A stretch of 64,000 bases of DNA from Sindora glabra (Eukaryota; Streptophyta; Magnoliopsida; Fabales; Fabaceae), in assembly GCA_020226215.1 (NCBI GenBank), contig CM035235.1:73619283-73683282 (forward strand), given 5' to 3'. Positions 37,389 to 51,600 of this stretch are shown in pieces (within the stretch, counting starts at the first letter, position 1; each line of letters starts with the position of its first letter). The notes beneath the pieces were generated by a model, which worked only from the letters and a program-made list of their open reading frames with translations, had not been told where the DNA came from and made no database searches. A program made the position numbers and the translations under genes.

Positions 37389-38580
37389 GTATACATTAAA
37401 ATTTAAGGAATGATTCTATTATCGATTAAATTGTAAGAAGTAGTGGTGCTGTAATTTTTAGCAACACAAGAAGAATTAGAAATATTTTCTCTAAATGATA
37501 TTCTATTATGTTTGCGAAGTAAAGCACTGCCCCTTAATTTAATTTGGAATGTTTGTGCAATCTTACACGAATTTTTTTTGTTTTTTTATTTTAACAAGAA
37601 AGTGTAGTATTGAGAGAAATTTTTTTCAAAATGGTGTATTCAGTTACATTGCCTTAAACAAGGGATAAATTTATACAATCTCACGCATCAAATATTTGTA
37701 ATTATAATCTTACTATAGTATTAAAGAATTTACTTTTGTATCTCTATATGTGATAAATCTATTTCATTAATTTCATCATTCACAAGATGTCAATTTCAAA
37801 AGATTTGTCATGTTAAAATATTAGAGGCTCTCAATAGATTAAAAATATTTCTTCTCAATAAAACATTTCTTTATTTAATTTTAATAAAAAGTAATTATAA
37901 TTTTTAAAATATAATTTTCAAAATATACCGGTTCGCTTGCGAATAATAAATGCGAGTAAAAATAATAAATTTCTCTTGTATAGCAAGGGACAGAGGGGAA
38001 ATTGTACAAAATGGCTGTTTGGGAGGGAGGACGCTCGCGGCTCATTTGGTTAACATAAAATTTCTGGAAAGTGCAATATTTCATAAAGTAGAAAATAAGT
38101 GAATAATTGAGTTGGTGATTAATTTTCAAAACAAAGAAAATTGCTTATCCATATTTTGTTTGGTTAAAGGAACTTCGTGTGTCACCTTTTGTTTTAATAC
38201 TAATTTTTTAATAACAATTTGATTATTACGACTTTTTTATATAAAAATTATTTTTTATTTAACAATTAATATATATATGTACAATATATAAATTATTTTA
38301 ATTTGTTATATAATTTAATTTAATTTTTTAAATAAATAAAAATAAGAAGTTATAAATTTAAAAAACATCATAATTAAAATTTATCCATACTTTTAATTAT
38401 AATTTTGGAAGATATAATAATAATTTTATCAACCAAATCATAGAGATTTAAGCACCTAAAGAAACTTTTGCTTGCCAAAAAAAAAACACAAATTATGTGT
38501 CACCAACCAATAAAACATTACCACCTTGATTAATCAATGAATAATCTTAAAATGTTTAGGAGAGTTCTCCAAATTTAGAT
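37389..38580. other. AT-rich intergenic spacer
   Basis: Nothing is supported in this stretch beyond low-complexity AT runs. Confidence 0.5.
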
Positions 38581-39450
38581 GATGTTTGGTTCATGAAATC
38601 TTATATCCTTAAAAAAATGTATATTTTCGAAAATGTGATTTCTATAAATTTAATTAATAAGAATATAACATTTCTATGTTTGGTTTACTATAAATTTTTT
38701 TGAAAATATTTTACTAGATTCCCATACATATTATATTACTATATTTGATTCATATTTGATATTGTTAGGAATTTTGTAGTTATTTCAAAAATACATTTAT
38801 TAAATTTTTTTATTATAAAATATAATATAACAAATAATATTTTTATTTAAGACTACATAAATAATTAATAATTTTTTAACATGTAATAAATTAAATCTTA
38901 ACATTTAATATCTAAAAATTCATTGAAATATATAAAAATATTTTATATTTTATTATATTTTAATATTCAATATATTTTAAATAAAGAATATATTAATTAT
39001 TAAAATATAATACATTATTATTGTATCAATTTTCAAAATGAAGTAAGTATTATTTATTTAAGTTATTATTATAGTATTAAAGATAATTGACATTTCTTCT
39101 ATTGTAAAATTATAAATTTTACTAATAAATTATTTTTATAATTATAATTTATACTGGTACCATATTTTACATTATAATTTCTTCTTTAATATAAAAATAT
39201 TATTTTATATTTCTATGCATAAATATGCCTTTTTTAATAAAAAATTCAAATCTATTATATTATTCTTCAAAAAAATCATATATATAAATATATTAAAATA
39301 ATATTTCAAATATCAGAAATAATAATAAAAAATTATAGTTGAAAAAATAATGTCATTGTAATTTTTAATAATAAAAATATTCTAAAAATAAAGTAGCAAT
39401 TATTTTCTAATTATTCCCTTAAAACATTCCCGGTCGCGAACCACACGCGC
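38581..39450. repeat. Possible hAT-type MITE upstream of PEX1
   Basis: The left end gatgtttggttcatgaaat (38581) is mirrored at 39421-39450, whose reverse complement contains gtgtggttcgcgacc. The interior is very AT-rich and non-coding. The inverted repeats are short and imperfect, and no target duplication was seen. Confidence 0.3.
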
Positions 39451-39611
39451 CTTAAAGCAAACGACTCCTCGATTGGGATTCTACCCAGTCCTGGTCACAT
39501 TTCGAGTCTCGGCCCCCGGCCCGTCAACTTCTGTTTAAGCATCTAGCTGTTCTCCCTTCCGGCTTCACTCTCCATTTTCTCGCTCTAGGCTGTCCTCCTT
39601 TTCCAGTTTCC
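39430..39611 (+). promoter_or_regulatory. Probable PEX1 core promoter and 5' UTR
   Basis: Base composition changes sharply at about 39425 from over 75 percent AT to a C/T-rich, GC-containing stretch that runs up to the start codon. No TATA box at a suitable place was identified. A pyrimidine-rich leader is usual for plant housekeeping genes. Confidence 0.45.
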
Positions 39612-42600
39612 ATGGAGTTCGAGGTCAAATTGGTGGGTGCTATAAAAAACTGCTTCGTATCTCTACCTCTCTCTCTAATTCAAACTCTCCAATCCACGCG
39701 CTCCCTGCCGCTCCCTCAACTTCTAGCTCTAGAGCTTCGTTCTCGCAACCAGGATCTTTGGGTTGTTTCTTGGTCTGGAGCCACTTCTGCTTCTTTGGCA
39801 ATTGAGGTAGCTTCTATATTCCTCGAGCTAATTCTTTGTTATTACAAAATGAATGCTGCTGCTGCTGTTGTTATTGTTGTCGCTGTCAATTGCCATGGTT
39901 CAAACTAAGTATAAAATAGAATTCTATTGGACTGAAGATGAATATGACTTTAAATTTGTTGACTTGTTGCCTGGGAGGCAAGCGCAGTGTTTTTTTAACT
40001 ATAATTTGACTTAATGGTTGCTGCAACAACTTGAAAAGAGCACAGAGAAGTAGAATTTGGTACCATGTGAGGACAGACAGGACAGTTCTGATGGAAACAA
40101 AATAGTATTTTTTTTTCCTTTTGTCTGGGAGAACTCAACTCAATAGAAGGATTGATAGTTCTGTTTCTGATGTCAGCATGTCGTGTTGATACTATATTGG
40201 TTGTTCAATCCACCATGTTTGGTCGGAGTCAGAGATTAGTATCTTTTATTTTTTAAATTTCACAGTGAACTTGGTTTAATTTATTTCTTCAAATGAATTA
40301 TCATACATCCATGCGGAGTTAAATTTTAGATATTTTGAAAGGCAGCAAAAGTTATGTGTTGATTTAACCACCTAGGCTTTGTTGTCTGGGCTTGAAAAGA
40401 TCTGATTCATCTCGCAAATTGTTTATGTTGGGACTTAAGTCTCTTGCAATGAGGGATTTGAGGAAGAAATGTACCTTGAAATATTTTTGGTGAGTGGAGG
40501 TAGTGCTTGGTGAAGTGGGCAATTTGGAATCGCTCATCAATACCTTCGGAAATTATAAGAACAATAAGCAATTAACCGCTTGTAATCCATTATAGGAAAG
40601 ACCTAATTTCGTAGGATTTGAAAGGGGATTTAATTGCAAAGGATGCGTAAGTCTATTAAATGAAAGTGTCATTATGTATCATGAGTACATTTACATATCT
40701 TGTCTCCAGGGTGAGGTGATTGTATGGCTGTGAACAGGGTTTGATGTAAACCCTCTTATTTTTAAAGTTCAAAGATATATGGAAGTCAATGATCCAGGCC
40801 TTGTCACCGTACTGCATCCCCAAAGCTACGTCATTGATAGGGTTGAAACTTTTATGATATTTGATCGGATGATATCTTTACACCATTATACTTTCACACA
40901 TCCTTACTTGATTTTTTTGTTTTATTCCGGTCTGTTGCTGTTGCGTTAATTATATTCATTAATGAAAACAATGTAGGTTTCCCAACAATTTGCAGAGTGC
41001 ATTTCCTTGCCAGATCATACTGCAGTTCAAGTAAGAGCAGTTTCTAATGTGCCACATGCTTCTTTAATTTCAATAGAACCCTTTACAGAGGATGATTGGG
41101 AAATTTTAGAGCTGAACTCAGAGGAAGCCGAGGCAGCAATTTTAAACCAGGTTTGTAACTTTTTATTAAAAAATGCATGTAGAGTTTCTATTCAGTTGTC
41201 TCTTAAACCTGTGCTATTGAACATAACTGCATAACAGCTGAAATAAATAGGTTGTTTAGGTGTTCAAGTTGATTCATCCCAAACTGCATCATATATAAAA
41301 ATAGGTTGTTTGGGTGTTCAGATTGTTTTCCATAGACAGATTTATGATCCCTTTTGAGCCTCTTTCTTAAAACTATGAATTTCAATCATTATCTTGGACT
41401 TGGTGACTTTGGTTTTTTAGTTTTATGCTTTTATAGAATTTATGAAGTTTTGCTGTTCCTTTTATAGAAGAAATGAAGTTCTCCCTTCCCTTTATACCAT
41501 CTTCCTGCCAAGGCATTCTTTGAGTAATTTATTTTTCTAGTCAATTTGAGCAGAGATGAACAGAATTTTGTCTATTTATTCTGGATATATTTGTGATGGA
41601 TTGACCTAGGTCAGGATTGTCCATGAAGGGATGAGATTTCCATTTTGGTTGCACGGTCACACTGTAATTATGTTCCATGTGGCTTCTGTCTCCCCTCAGG
41701 AAGCGGTGGGTAAGATGATGTCTAGTGCTCCTTGTTTGCCCTTTTGGAATATTTTTACATATTTAATCAAAGATTTTAAGCAATCACTCTTATAATTTAC
41801 CTTCTTTTTCATAATTTATTATAATTTTGCTTCAATTGTGGTGGTGAGCATAATAGACTTGTAGTTATTGATATAGATTCTGAAGTAAAAAATAAAAAAG
41901 TGCTTTATTGGCTTTTTTTTTTATTAGAACATAGATTTCTTCTTCTTCCTCCTCCTCCTCCTCTCTCTCGGCTAAGCAATTATGCACAGCTGAAACACTT
42001 ATTCATTTATTATGGTTTATGTGCATTGTACCAGTCATATAGTTGGTGTAAAATAGTTGACTTTGGCTTTTATACAGTACAGTTTGTGAGTGATGCTACT
42101 GCATCTGCATGATGCAAGCTTTTAGGTGGCAGGCTTTCAAAGTAACATGAGACTGCAAGGTTGTGATCTGGACTTAGAACTTCCAAGGCTAGGGTTAGAG
42201 TTATTTGGGGTGAATTCAAGGGTAGAAAATTAGTTGCTTGGAGGTTATTGTGGTAATATGAAGAAAAGAGTGATTAGAAAGCAACAGAATTTAGTTTAAG
42301 AAGTCTTTAAGTGTCTGTCTGTCAGTGATTCAGATTGTACCTGCGAGATTAGGGATCTCTAATTTGGTGGGTGCTCGGTAAAATTTATATGGAATCAGAG
42401 TGATGGGTTGAGCAGGATCTGTGAATCAGTATTTATCCATTGTTGTAGAGGAATTGGTATTGTTAGTAAGAAGGATTTTAAGGTGGTTTGGAAGTATGCC
42501 CCTGCTACTTCTTGTTGCTTATGGTTGGATGAAAAAAGTTATAATTTTTAGCTGGGATTGCTTCCCTGTCATCTTCTATTGGATAGAGTTGTTTTCTTTG

Positions 42601-45600
42601 CTTCTTTGTGGGTGCTGGCACTTGGTTTTCTAAAGGGTTTTTTCTTTTTGATATATGGAGGGATTGAATAGCTCTCTGGAGCTTTGTTTGTTGCTTTGAG
42701 TTTCTCATGTTTTTGACAGACAATTTGTTATCCTCTTTATGTGTACTCCTATTCTTCTCTTCAAAAGGAGATGGATAGATAGATAGTTATATGATTGTAA
42801 TGATATTTTGATGCTCTCTGTCTGGAAAATCAGATCTGGGCAAATTAGAAATAACAAATGGTATATATTAGAGTTTGAGAAATTGAAAAACAACCAATAA
42901 TCAAACTAGAGGTCCCTTGGGCATCACTCCTAGCGATGCAGGACCTAGGGGAGGAAACAAAGCATTATATTTATAACCATTTAATTGCACTTCTATTACT
43001 TATTCTCAAAGGCTTGGAGAGGAAATCCATATCCTTTGCAAATTGAGACTCTCCATATTAAATGCATAAAGAAAACTGAAAAAAACTAATTATTAAAATA
43101 CTGCCCAATAACACCAAAATCACAATCTTATTCTCAAATACAACCAAGGCCTGCTGTTTTCATAAGTAAATAAATGTTGTGAAAATGAGTAAATTACCCC
43201 AATAATTGACAACATAAGACCTTGCTCTTAAAGCATGATTTTTTATTCTCATTGTGTCTCTGGTGTTTCAATTGTTGATTGACTTGGGTCCTTATATTCG
43301 TTGGAAGCTGATAGTTGTGACTTATATCCATATGTCCATTGATATCCATCCTTGTTTTGACCCACACATGAATATTCATATTAGTTTGAGGTAAATATTG
43401 ACCTATCAAATAAATGTTATATTGGATTAATTAATGGATAGCTATTTATCCATTTATATTTATAAGAGATAGACTTGTGCATTATATGAACTAATGTTAT
43501 AAAATAAAGAAAATATTGTATTAAAATATATTTGTAACTTAATGTAGATTTTGAATTTTTTAAAACTATTTTTCTTAAATAAACCATCATGATATCCTTA
43601 TATTTGCAATCATGTTCATTCTTTTGAAAAAAAAAGAAAAAAAGGTAAAACAAAGTCTAGCCATTTGTATTAGTCTTACATTGACATTATGTAAGAATTA
43701 AATTTAAAAATAAAATTAAAGATACTAATAAAACCCTAAAAGAACTTCATGGATTGTTGAGGTTCCCTACAATTTACCAAGGTTATTGAAGTGTGAACCG
43801 TATAGTGAATCAATTGGTCAATTTTTAAAATTGTGAATGGATAAGATTCACAAAGAAAATTGAAAATAGTCTGTTATGTATTGTATAATAAAATGCAAGC
43901 ATAGATGACAAATATTCATAAATTTAATGGGCGTTATTCAAGATGATGCTGGGGGTAAGGTAAAAAAATAGGGTTTTAGTTTTATAAGATAGGCGGGGTT
44001 AAAAGTGATTCAGAGTGTTATTTTAAACCATTTTGATGGTGTCTTTTTTTTTAAATATTTATTTAAGAAAAAATTGTTTAAAAGCCCTTTTCTTGGTCTA
44101 TTACATAGCAAGGGGTGGGTGACTAGGGGAGAAGGGAAGGGGAATTGGGGGAGTCAATCCCCCTATCTTTTGGTACCACCTATATGGAGGGCATCAATTT
44201 TTGCACCTAAACTGATTACCGGGTTTTATATCTAGTTTGGGTCACACATTGAATTGGATGATTTGCTCAAATTGTCCAATTTTGACTATCATGCAATTTA
44301 CTATTTTTAATGTTTTTGATTTTATTGTAATTAATTTTGGATTATTAAATGAGTTTAATTTGATGAATGCTAATGTTAATATATTTGGTCAACTGCATTT
44401 GATATGAAATCAATTTTAGGAAATATAATATTAAGAAAATGATTATTTATGCCACAAGGGACAAAGAAAAATTATGATTTTAAAAGGGGAGTGTAAATAT
44501 AATTTAAAAATTCTAATAGCATAAATTTATTTGAAATGGTGGTGGCAAATCCAAGATAGGGATAAAAAAAAAAATATGGACACAAGTAATAAAGTATAAA
44601 ACAATGCCATACTTTTGATAAATACTCTCTAGATCTGTTACGCTATTTTAAGCCCTGTCTAACATGTGAGACTTTATCAGTACAACTCATGCCAGGAACT
44701 GAAGTTGAAGTTGCTCCCAAGAGACGCAAAAGAATTTTGGATTCAGGTGGAGATTCGCATATGGAATTCTGTACTAAAGAATATACTAGGAAGATGCTGC
44801 TCCGTATACAGGAGCCGGACAGATTATGTTACACAAGTGCTTTTGTAAAGGGTATTGAGCTCAATATGGGGCTTACATCCATTGCCTTCATTCACCCAGA
44901 CACAGCTAAACAATTCTCATTAAATGTGCTTCAATTAGTCTCTATAGTGCCAAGGGTATCCAGAGAGGATATTAACAGTTCTAGAACTAACCTAATGAAA
45001 TCAAAAGGTCCTTTGACTTCTAAGGAAGTTGACAATGGAAATCAGACTGACAAGAAAGATAATACAAAAGCAATTGTTCATTTGTTGATTTCAGAGTCAG
45101 TGGCTAAAGGACATGTGATGGTTGTTGAGGCACTTCGACTTTATTTGAAAGTTGGCTTGCATTCATGTAAGTCAAATTCTCTTATCATCTATCTTAGCTT
45201 TCTTCTAGGCCTGTGCAATTCAATTATTTGACCACATTCATAAGTTCTATTTTTATATGGAATGTTGCATCCAAGAAATTGTTATTGAATTCTTGGAATT
45301 TGATATCTATGTTATGAGTTGTCTTTTTGGTTTTGGAATATCTTTTATATTTTCTACCTATAAGAATTTTCCATGAGCAGTTACTTTCCATTATATTCTT
45401 CACTATGTTCTTTTGGCTGTATTGTTTTGAAAGACGTATTGTCTCTATTGAAACTTTGTTTCTATGTTCCCATTATAGCATAACTGGACAACATGCTATA
45501 CCTGTCAGGTTGTCACTTGTTTTTACTCTTCAATATGTACTTTAGGTTGCAAATTTGTATCTGTATGTTCATTTTGGATATCTGATTCTTGAAGAGAATG

Positions 45601-48600
45601 CTTTTGTGCTTGCAGGGGTTTATTTGAAGGCATGTGATGTTAATTTGAAAAAGAATATTCCTTCCGTCTCTCTTTATCCTTGCCGCTTCAAAATGTTGGG
45701 GAATGCATCTGAGAAAAATGGTGTAGAAGGTCCTAGCCATAAGAATAACAATAGTAAGAGGACAATGTCAGGTTTTATTGAAGATTGGTTGATTCATGAT
45801 GAAATTATTGCTGCTCTTTCTGATAAAACTCCTAATGCATCCCATCAAGAACTTGCAAATAAATCAGAGAATCTGAAGGGTTTACAGAATCTTATTCAAT
45901 CATGGTATTCTGCACAACTTGGTGCAATTACTTCCATTACTGGCATGGACGTTAGTTCATTGGTTATCGGTAGTGAAACCTTGCTTCATTTTCGTGTAAG
46001 CTGTTTCAAACATGGTACTCATGGAAAGATTAAGCTACTTTCTACTTCTTCTAAGGACAAACATAAGACAGATGAAGTGTTATTTGTATTGACTATCGAT
46101 GATGAATGTCTGCAACATGGGAAACTTAATGCATATGAGGTTTCTCTTGGTGAAAGGAACAAGAAGAATGGTAAGGTGGCAGATTTGGATCCGTTTAGAA
46201 TGATGAAATTGGGTGATCCTATGCTTTGTCATTCTATAGAAAAGAGAGGCTCTGAAAATCAGATTGGTTCAGATGTACCGCTCCTTGGCTGGATGGAAGC
46301 AACTGCTTCTGAAGTTATCAATAGTAGGTATTTTCTTGGTGGAGTTTTAGGACCTCCTTCAATCTATTGTTTTCTCTGTTTGATAATTCCTTGTGTTAAA
46401 ACTTTCTGTGTTGGTTTTGTGAATGGAAAAAAGTACAGATGACATGCATGTGCACAAGCACGCACAATGCTGTCAATATAGAAACTTCTTCTTACTTAAC
46501 ATTGAGAAATAATTGTAATTTGGTGGATGTTCTCTCACATGTGCTGGCCCTCAAGATATTCTATTGTTCTAGACCTATTGTTTCTGCCTTCTTTTCTGTT
46601 GGTCATAAATTAATAATTTTTAAATTATACTTTAATTCTATATCAAGGAAGGAAAGGAGAAGGGTAAGAGGGAAGGAGAAGAAACATTGACCAGAAGACA
46701 TGTAACACTGAAGCCTACACCGATACTATGGGGCATTTACCCTTTACTTAATCTGCATTATGGTTATGCTGTTCAATGTTAAGTGTTATTTGATGAAGTG
46801 AGATTAATTTTATTTAATCCATTAGTTATGATTATCCAGGAGTAAACAGAAGCTGTTAAGAGAGAGTAAAAGAAAGAGGAGTTACTTGAAAATTTGAAGT
46901 TTGTAATAAAGTAAAACTAAAAGTTTCTATATTGAAAAGCCCTTTTAAATAGGGTATTTCAACTGTTTCCCTAGGCCATCCACATCACTAAATTTCTATT
47001 GATTATATTTATACCCTTCGTGATATTTAACTGTATTTGTTCCATTAGTGATATTTTACCCTTTGTGTTGGTTGACTGTAGGGATGACAATATTGTTATC
47101 TTCTGCATCTGGCTTGTGGTTTGGTTCCTATCAATTACCGCTCCCTGGACATGTTCTAATATACGGACCTCCAGTGAGTACCCATATGACTTTACTTTTT
47201 ATTACTAGCAAACAAGAAAATTCTTGTTACTGGATTGGCGAGTGTCTATTACCATAGTAAATATTGCTTATATACTCTTTAATATGGATTCTTTTGATTT
47301 TCCAAGGTAAGAGAGATGATTCCTTTACATGGACTCAGTTTTTTATGCTAGTGTCCATAGTTTGAATGGAAAAATTATGTGTGGATTTCTTTCCTAGTTG
47401 ACACAATCAATTTCCTTAATGTCATAACCTTCCCTAGGCTATGACTGGCATAGAACTTGGTCTATTGGTTTCCACCAGCCCGTTTATGGTAAAATATCAC
47501 CTAATCACCCTAGATAGGGATTAGGTTACTATTAATGTGCCAGTATCTATACCATGAAATTGTAACATTTAATTGGAATTGGTTTTAAACAAAAAAGGGA
47601 GTTAAACTTGCTTGTAATTTCTATTATCTGTTTGTCTAACTCACTCCCTCATCAAAAAAATATCTAGTATTCATAATGTCTACCCAACACTTAAATCTTT
47701 ACAAACCAAGGCCTTTTAAGGAATGGTTTAAGGTTACATATCTATTTACACTGAAAATATCCATATACTGCCCTTGCTGGCTTGTGGAAACCCAAAAAGT
47801 CTCTCCTTGCTATGTTGGTGGTATATCAACTTGTGAATCTGAAGAAGAAAACTAGGAGTAAACCAAACATGTTACAAAAGTTAAGCAAAACATAATTAGT
47901 TAAGCCTTGCCAACCGGATTACTCTCCTTTAAATTTATCTTACGTTTCACACAATCCATCAAAACAGAAATACTAAGAGCACACAATATTTACATAAGTA
48001 GACTACTATTAATACCACAATTTAATACTTGAATTAGACATGATATTATAATTTAGTACTGTTAGTGATTTAAGGGTTAGGTTATTAGTTTTTTATTTAC
48101 TAAGATATGTATGGGCCGTGAGCCTGTCTCTTGTAACCCTATATTTTATTATAAATAGATATGCCAGCCTTTTGTGAGAGTATGACTTCAAGAATTATTC
48201 TCTCTTAACATGGTATCTAAAGCCACTCTTTAGATATCTTTTTCACATAAAGAAAAAAAGAAGAAAACAAGAAGCCAGAGAATCCTACATTCTTCCTCCC
48301 CCCTCTTTTTTTTTTCCTTTTCTTTTCCTCCAGTTTTTTTTTTATGCGTGACTGAACCCTAAGTCACGGAGGATCCAAAACCATAAAAAAACCCAGATCA
48401 AGCTGCGCACAGTGCAGTGTTGCAGAACAACGGAGCTGTTGATTGGCGAGTTTGAAAGATTTAGTGATGTGGTGATAGAATTTGGGATGAAAAAAAGTGA
48501 TCATGATCATTCAGTTTTTTATAAACAATCAGATTCCGGTTATATTCTTCTGGTTGTTTATGTGGATGACATTGTAATCACTGGTAATGATAAATTGGGT

Positions 48601-51600
48601 ATTTCAAAATTAAAAATCTTTCTTTAAACCAAGTGTCAGACTAAAGACTTGGAAGCACCCCGGTATTTTTTGGGGATTGAAATTGCTCGAGGGAGGAAAG
48701 GAATCTTCTTTTCTCAAAAGAAATATGTTCTTGATCTCTTGAAAGAAATAAGGATGCTTGGGGCTAAGCCATGTGATACTCCTATGATTCTGAATGTTAA
48801 ACTTAATTTGGAAGATGGATCATTGTTAGAAGATCCAGAACAGTATAGATGACTAGTGGATAAATTGAACTACCTTACCATAACTAGACCTGATATTGCC
48901 TTTCCGATAAGTGTAGTAAGTCAATTTAGGAATTCTCCAAGAACTTCTCATTGGGATGCAATCATGCATATTCTGAAATATCTCAAGAAGGCCCCTGATC
49001 GTAGAATTTTGTATGAAAATCATGGCCATTGCAAAATAGAAGGTTTCTCTGATGCAAATTACCTCTGGGTATTGTGTCTTTGTTGGTGGAAATCTTGTAT
49101 CTTGGAAAAGTAAGAAACAAGCAGTAGTATCACGTTCGAGTGCAGAGTCTGAATATCGGGTTATGGCCCATGCCACATTAGAACTTATATAGATTTCCTA
49201 TCTTCTTCATCAACTTGGAATTGAGCCTTATAAAACTATGTAGCTATGGTGTGATAATCGAGCAGCTACTCATATTATTACGAATTCGGTTTTTCATGAA
49301 CGTACAAAACATATAGAAATTGATTGTCATTTTGTTAGAGAGAAACTTCAAGAAGGGATTATTGATTTGAGACACATTAAAATTGGGGATCAATTGACTG
49401 ACTTGTTTATTAAAGCTCTTCCAAGAAAGCGGGTTGATGATATTTGTAACAAGTTGGGTATGTTTGATATTTATGCCCCAACTTGAGGGGGAGTGTTAGT
49501 GATTTAAGGGTTAGGTTATTAATTTCTTATTTACTAAGATATGTATGGGCCGTGGGCCTGTCTCTTATAACCCTATATTTTATTATAAATAGATATGCCA
49601 GCCTCTTGTGAGAGTATGGCTTCAAGAATTATTCTCTCTTAACAAGTACAATACTTTTTAAAAAAAAAATAGAGTATATAAATTCCCTTGTAACTCCCAT
49701 CCAACCTTATCCTTTTAGGTCATCCTTATCCTTCACAAGCAAATTCTGGATCTAGTATGTAGATCACATACACTATAATTCTCCCCCATCACATATCTCA
49801 ATGTACATTACCATGATTACATTCACAATTTGGATAAATTATAACACTATGGTAACCAACACAATCAAAGTGGAATCACAACTCCATCACCATCGCTTTA
49901 GTGCACATTTATGTGTAAACATACTATAATTATTCCACAATACTTGATTTAATTACAAAAAAATGAAATTTGACCCCCGAATTGGTGGGGGAATTGATTC
50001 ATAACTTCTAGTATGTTTTGTGAGACATTGAATCAATTTGGTAATCGATGCAGGGATCTTTGTGAGTTTCTGTAAGTCCTAAATCAATTTGTAAATTGAT
50101 TCGATGCAAGGGAGGTTAACTTCTTACCCTTGCTAAATTGATTTACTAATTGGTTCAGGCATTTCCATTTTTGCTTCCATAAGCAATGAATCTATTTGTG
50201 AATTGATTCATTATAGGGTTCTTGCATACTAGCTTGATGAATCGATTTATCAATCAATTTAGGTATGAATTTCTGCATTTTTACAGAAAATTTCACTGTT
50301 CACTCGTGGGAATTCCATTGAATCCTCATTCTCTGAGTTACTTATGCATTTCAACCACCATACAACACGAAAACATCATATTCACTAGATTCAACACATA
50401 ATTCATTCCAAACATCATTCTATAACATTTTATCTCAAATCATTCAATATAAATGAAAACTCAACGCAACCAATTCCAAATCATTTAAAAACAAACAAGA
50501 TTAATTAGAATGTTCACACATAGCTTGTAGAGGAGACAATAGGTGCTAGGAAGTGAGGTTGGCTGGTTCTTAATCATTCCAAAAATCACAAATTTGGGGT
50601 TAGGGTATCAAACCTTCACTTGATTCAAATCTTCTATCATCCAATACAAAAAGAGAAAATGGAAGAGAAGTGTTACTAGAGTTGGGAGTGTGGAAGCCCT
50701 TACCTTGGTTAGATTGAGGAGATAGAGATGAGGAGGAGGATTGAAGTAGAGCTTGGATTGAGAGATGAAGAGGAAGAATTTGATGGTTTCGAGAAAAATG
50801 AGGAGTTTTGGGTAGTTTGGGAAAGGTATGGGAAACTTAGCCTGTGGGGCATTTTGGGATATGTCTCCCTAAATCTCCTCCACTCTCACTTACTCAACTT
50901 TAATCACTTCTAACTTCTAATTGTCTTTACTTAGTCATTTATAAACCATTTCTCAATAAAAGAAATTTTATTTACAAGCCTATCATAATCATTTATTTTC
51001 AAATAAAATGTTTTAAATTCTAACAGGTGTAACACTTAAGCACACATTTTACAGCCTTCATAGTGTCATTTTCTTTTGTTGTTAAAAGTAATATTTAGTA
51101 ATTAGGTTATGGCATAGGCTTAGGTTGTGATGCGCCCAAAGTTTAAAGGTATTAGGATCCTTGTGTATTTGCCTTTCTTTGTAGCTGTATATAAATAAAA
51201 CAGTAGGGTTAAGTCTTGCATAATTTCAACCATTATCATTCAATTATAATAATTGTTCTTTTCCTAATTCTCCCTAGCTTCTCCCTACTTCTTCATCCAA
51301 TCCCTAGTTATTTCTCAATATGATATCAGAGTAGTATCATTTGCCATGAGGCCTTGTTGGTATTACACTCCTTGCATCGTCATAGGTTAAACTGCTGATG
51401 TAGAATTTAGACTGCAGATTTTGTTTAAAAAGGAAAAAATTTAATTGTTCCTTCTTTATTCCCATTAATATTTCCTTCATCCCTATATCTTTTGCTTACC
51501 ATTATTTTGCTGTGTTTTGTTCTTTATTGGGAGTGGCTGAAAAATATAAGTGTTAAAAATGTGACAATTAAGTCACAACTCTAGTGCAGCATAGGGGTGG

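Noticed and set aside
46321..46329. PEX1 exon 5 donor at 46328
   Set aside because: It gives the wrong frame with exon 6; the donor at 46324 keeps phase and restores the conserved Arg-Met-Thr.
49979..50265. CRISPR-like array (regular repeats, unlike spacers)
   Set aside because: The repeats are short and variable, there are no cas genes, and the DNA is a plant intron.
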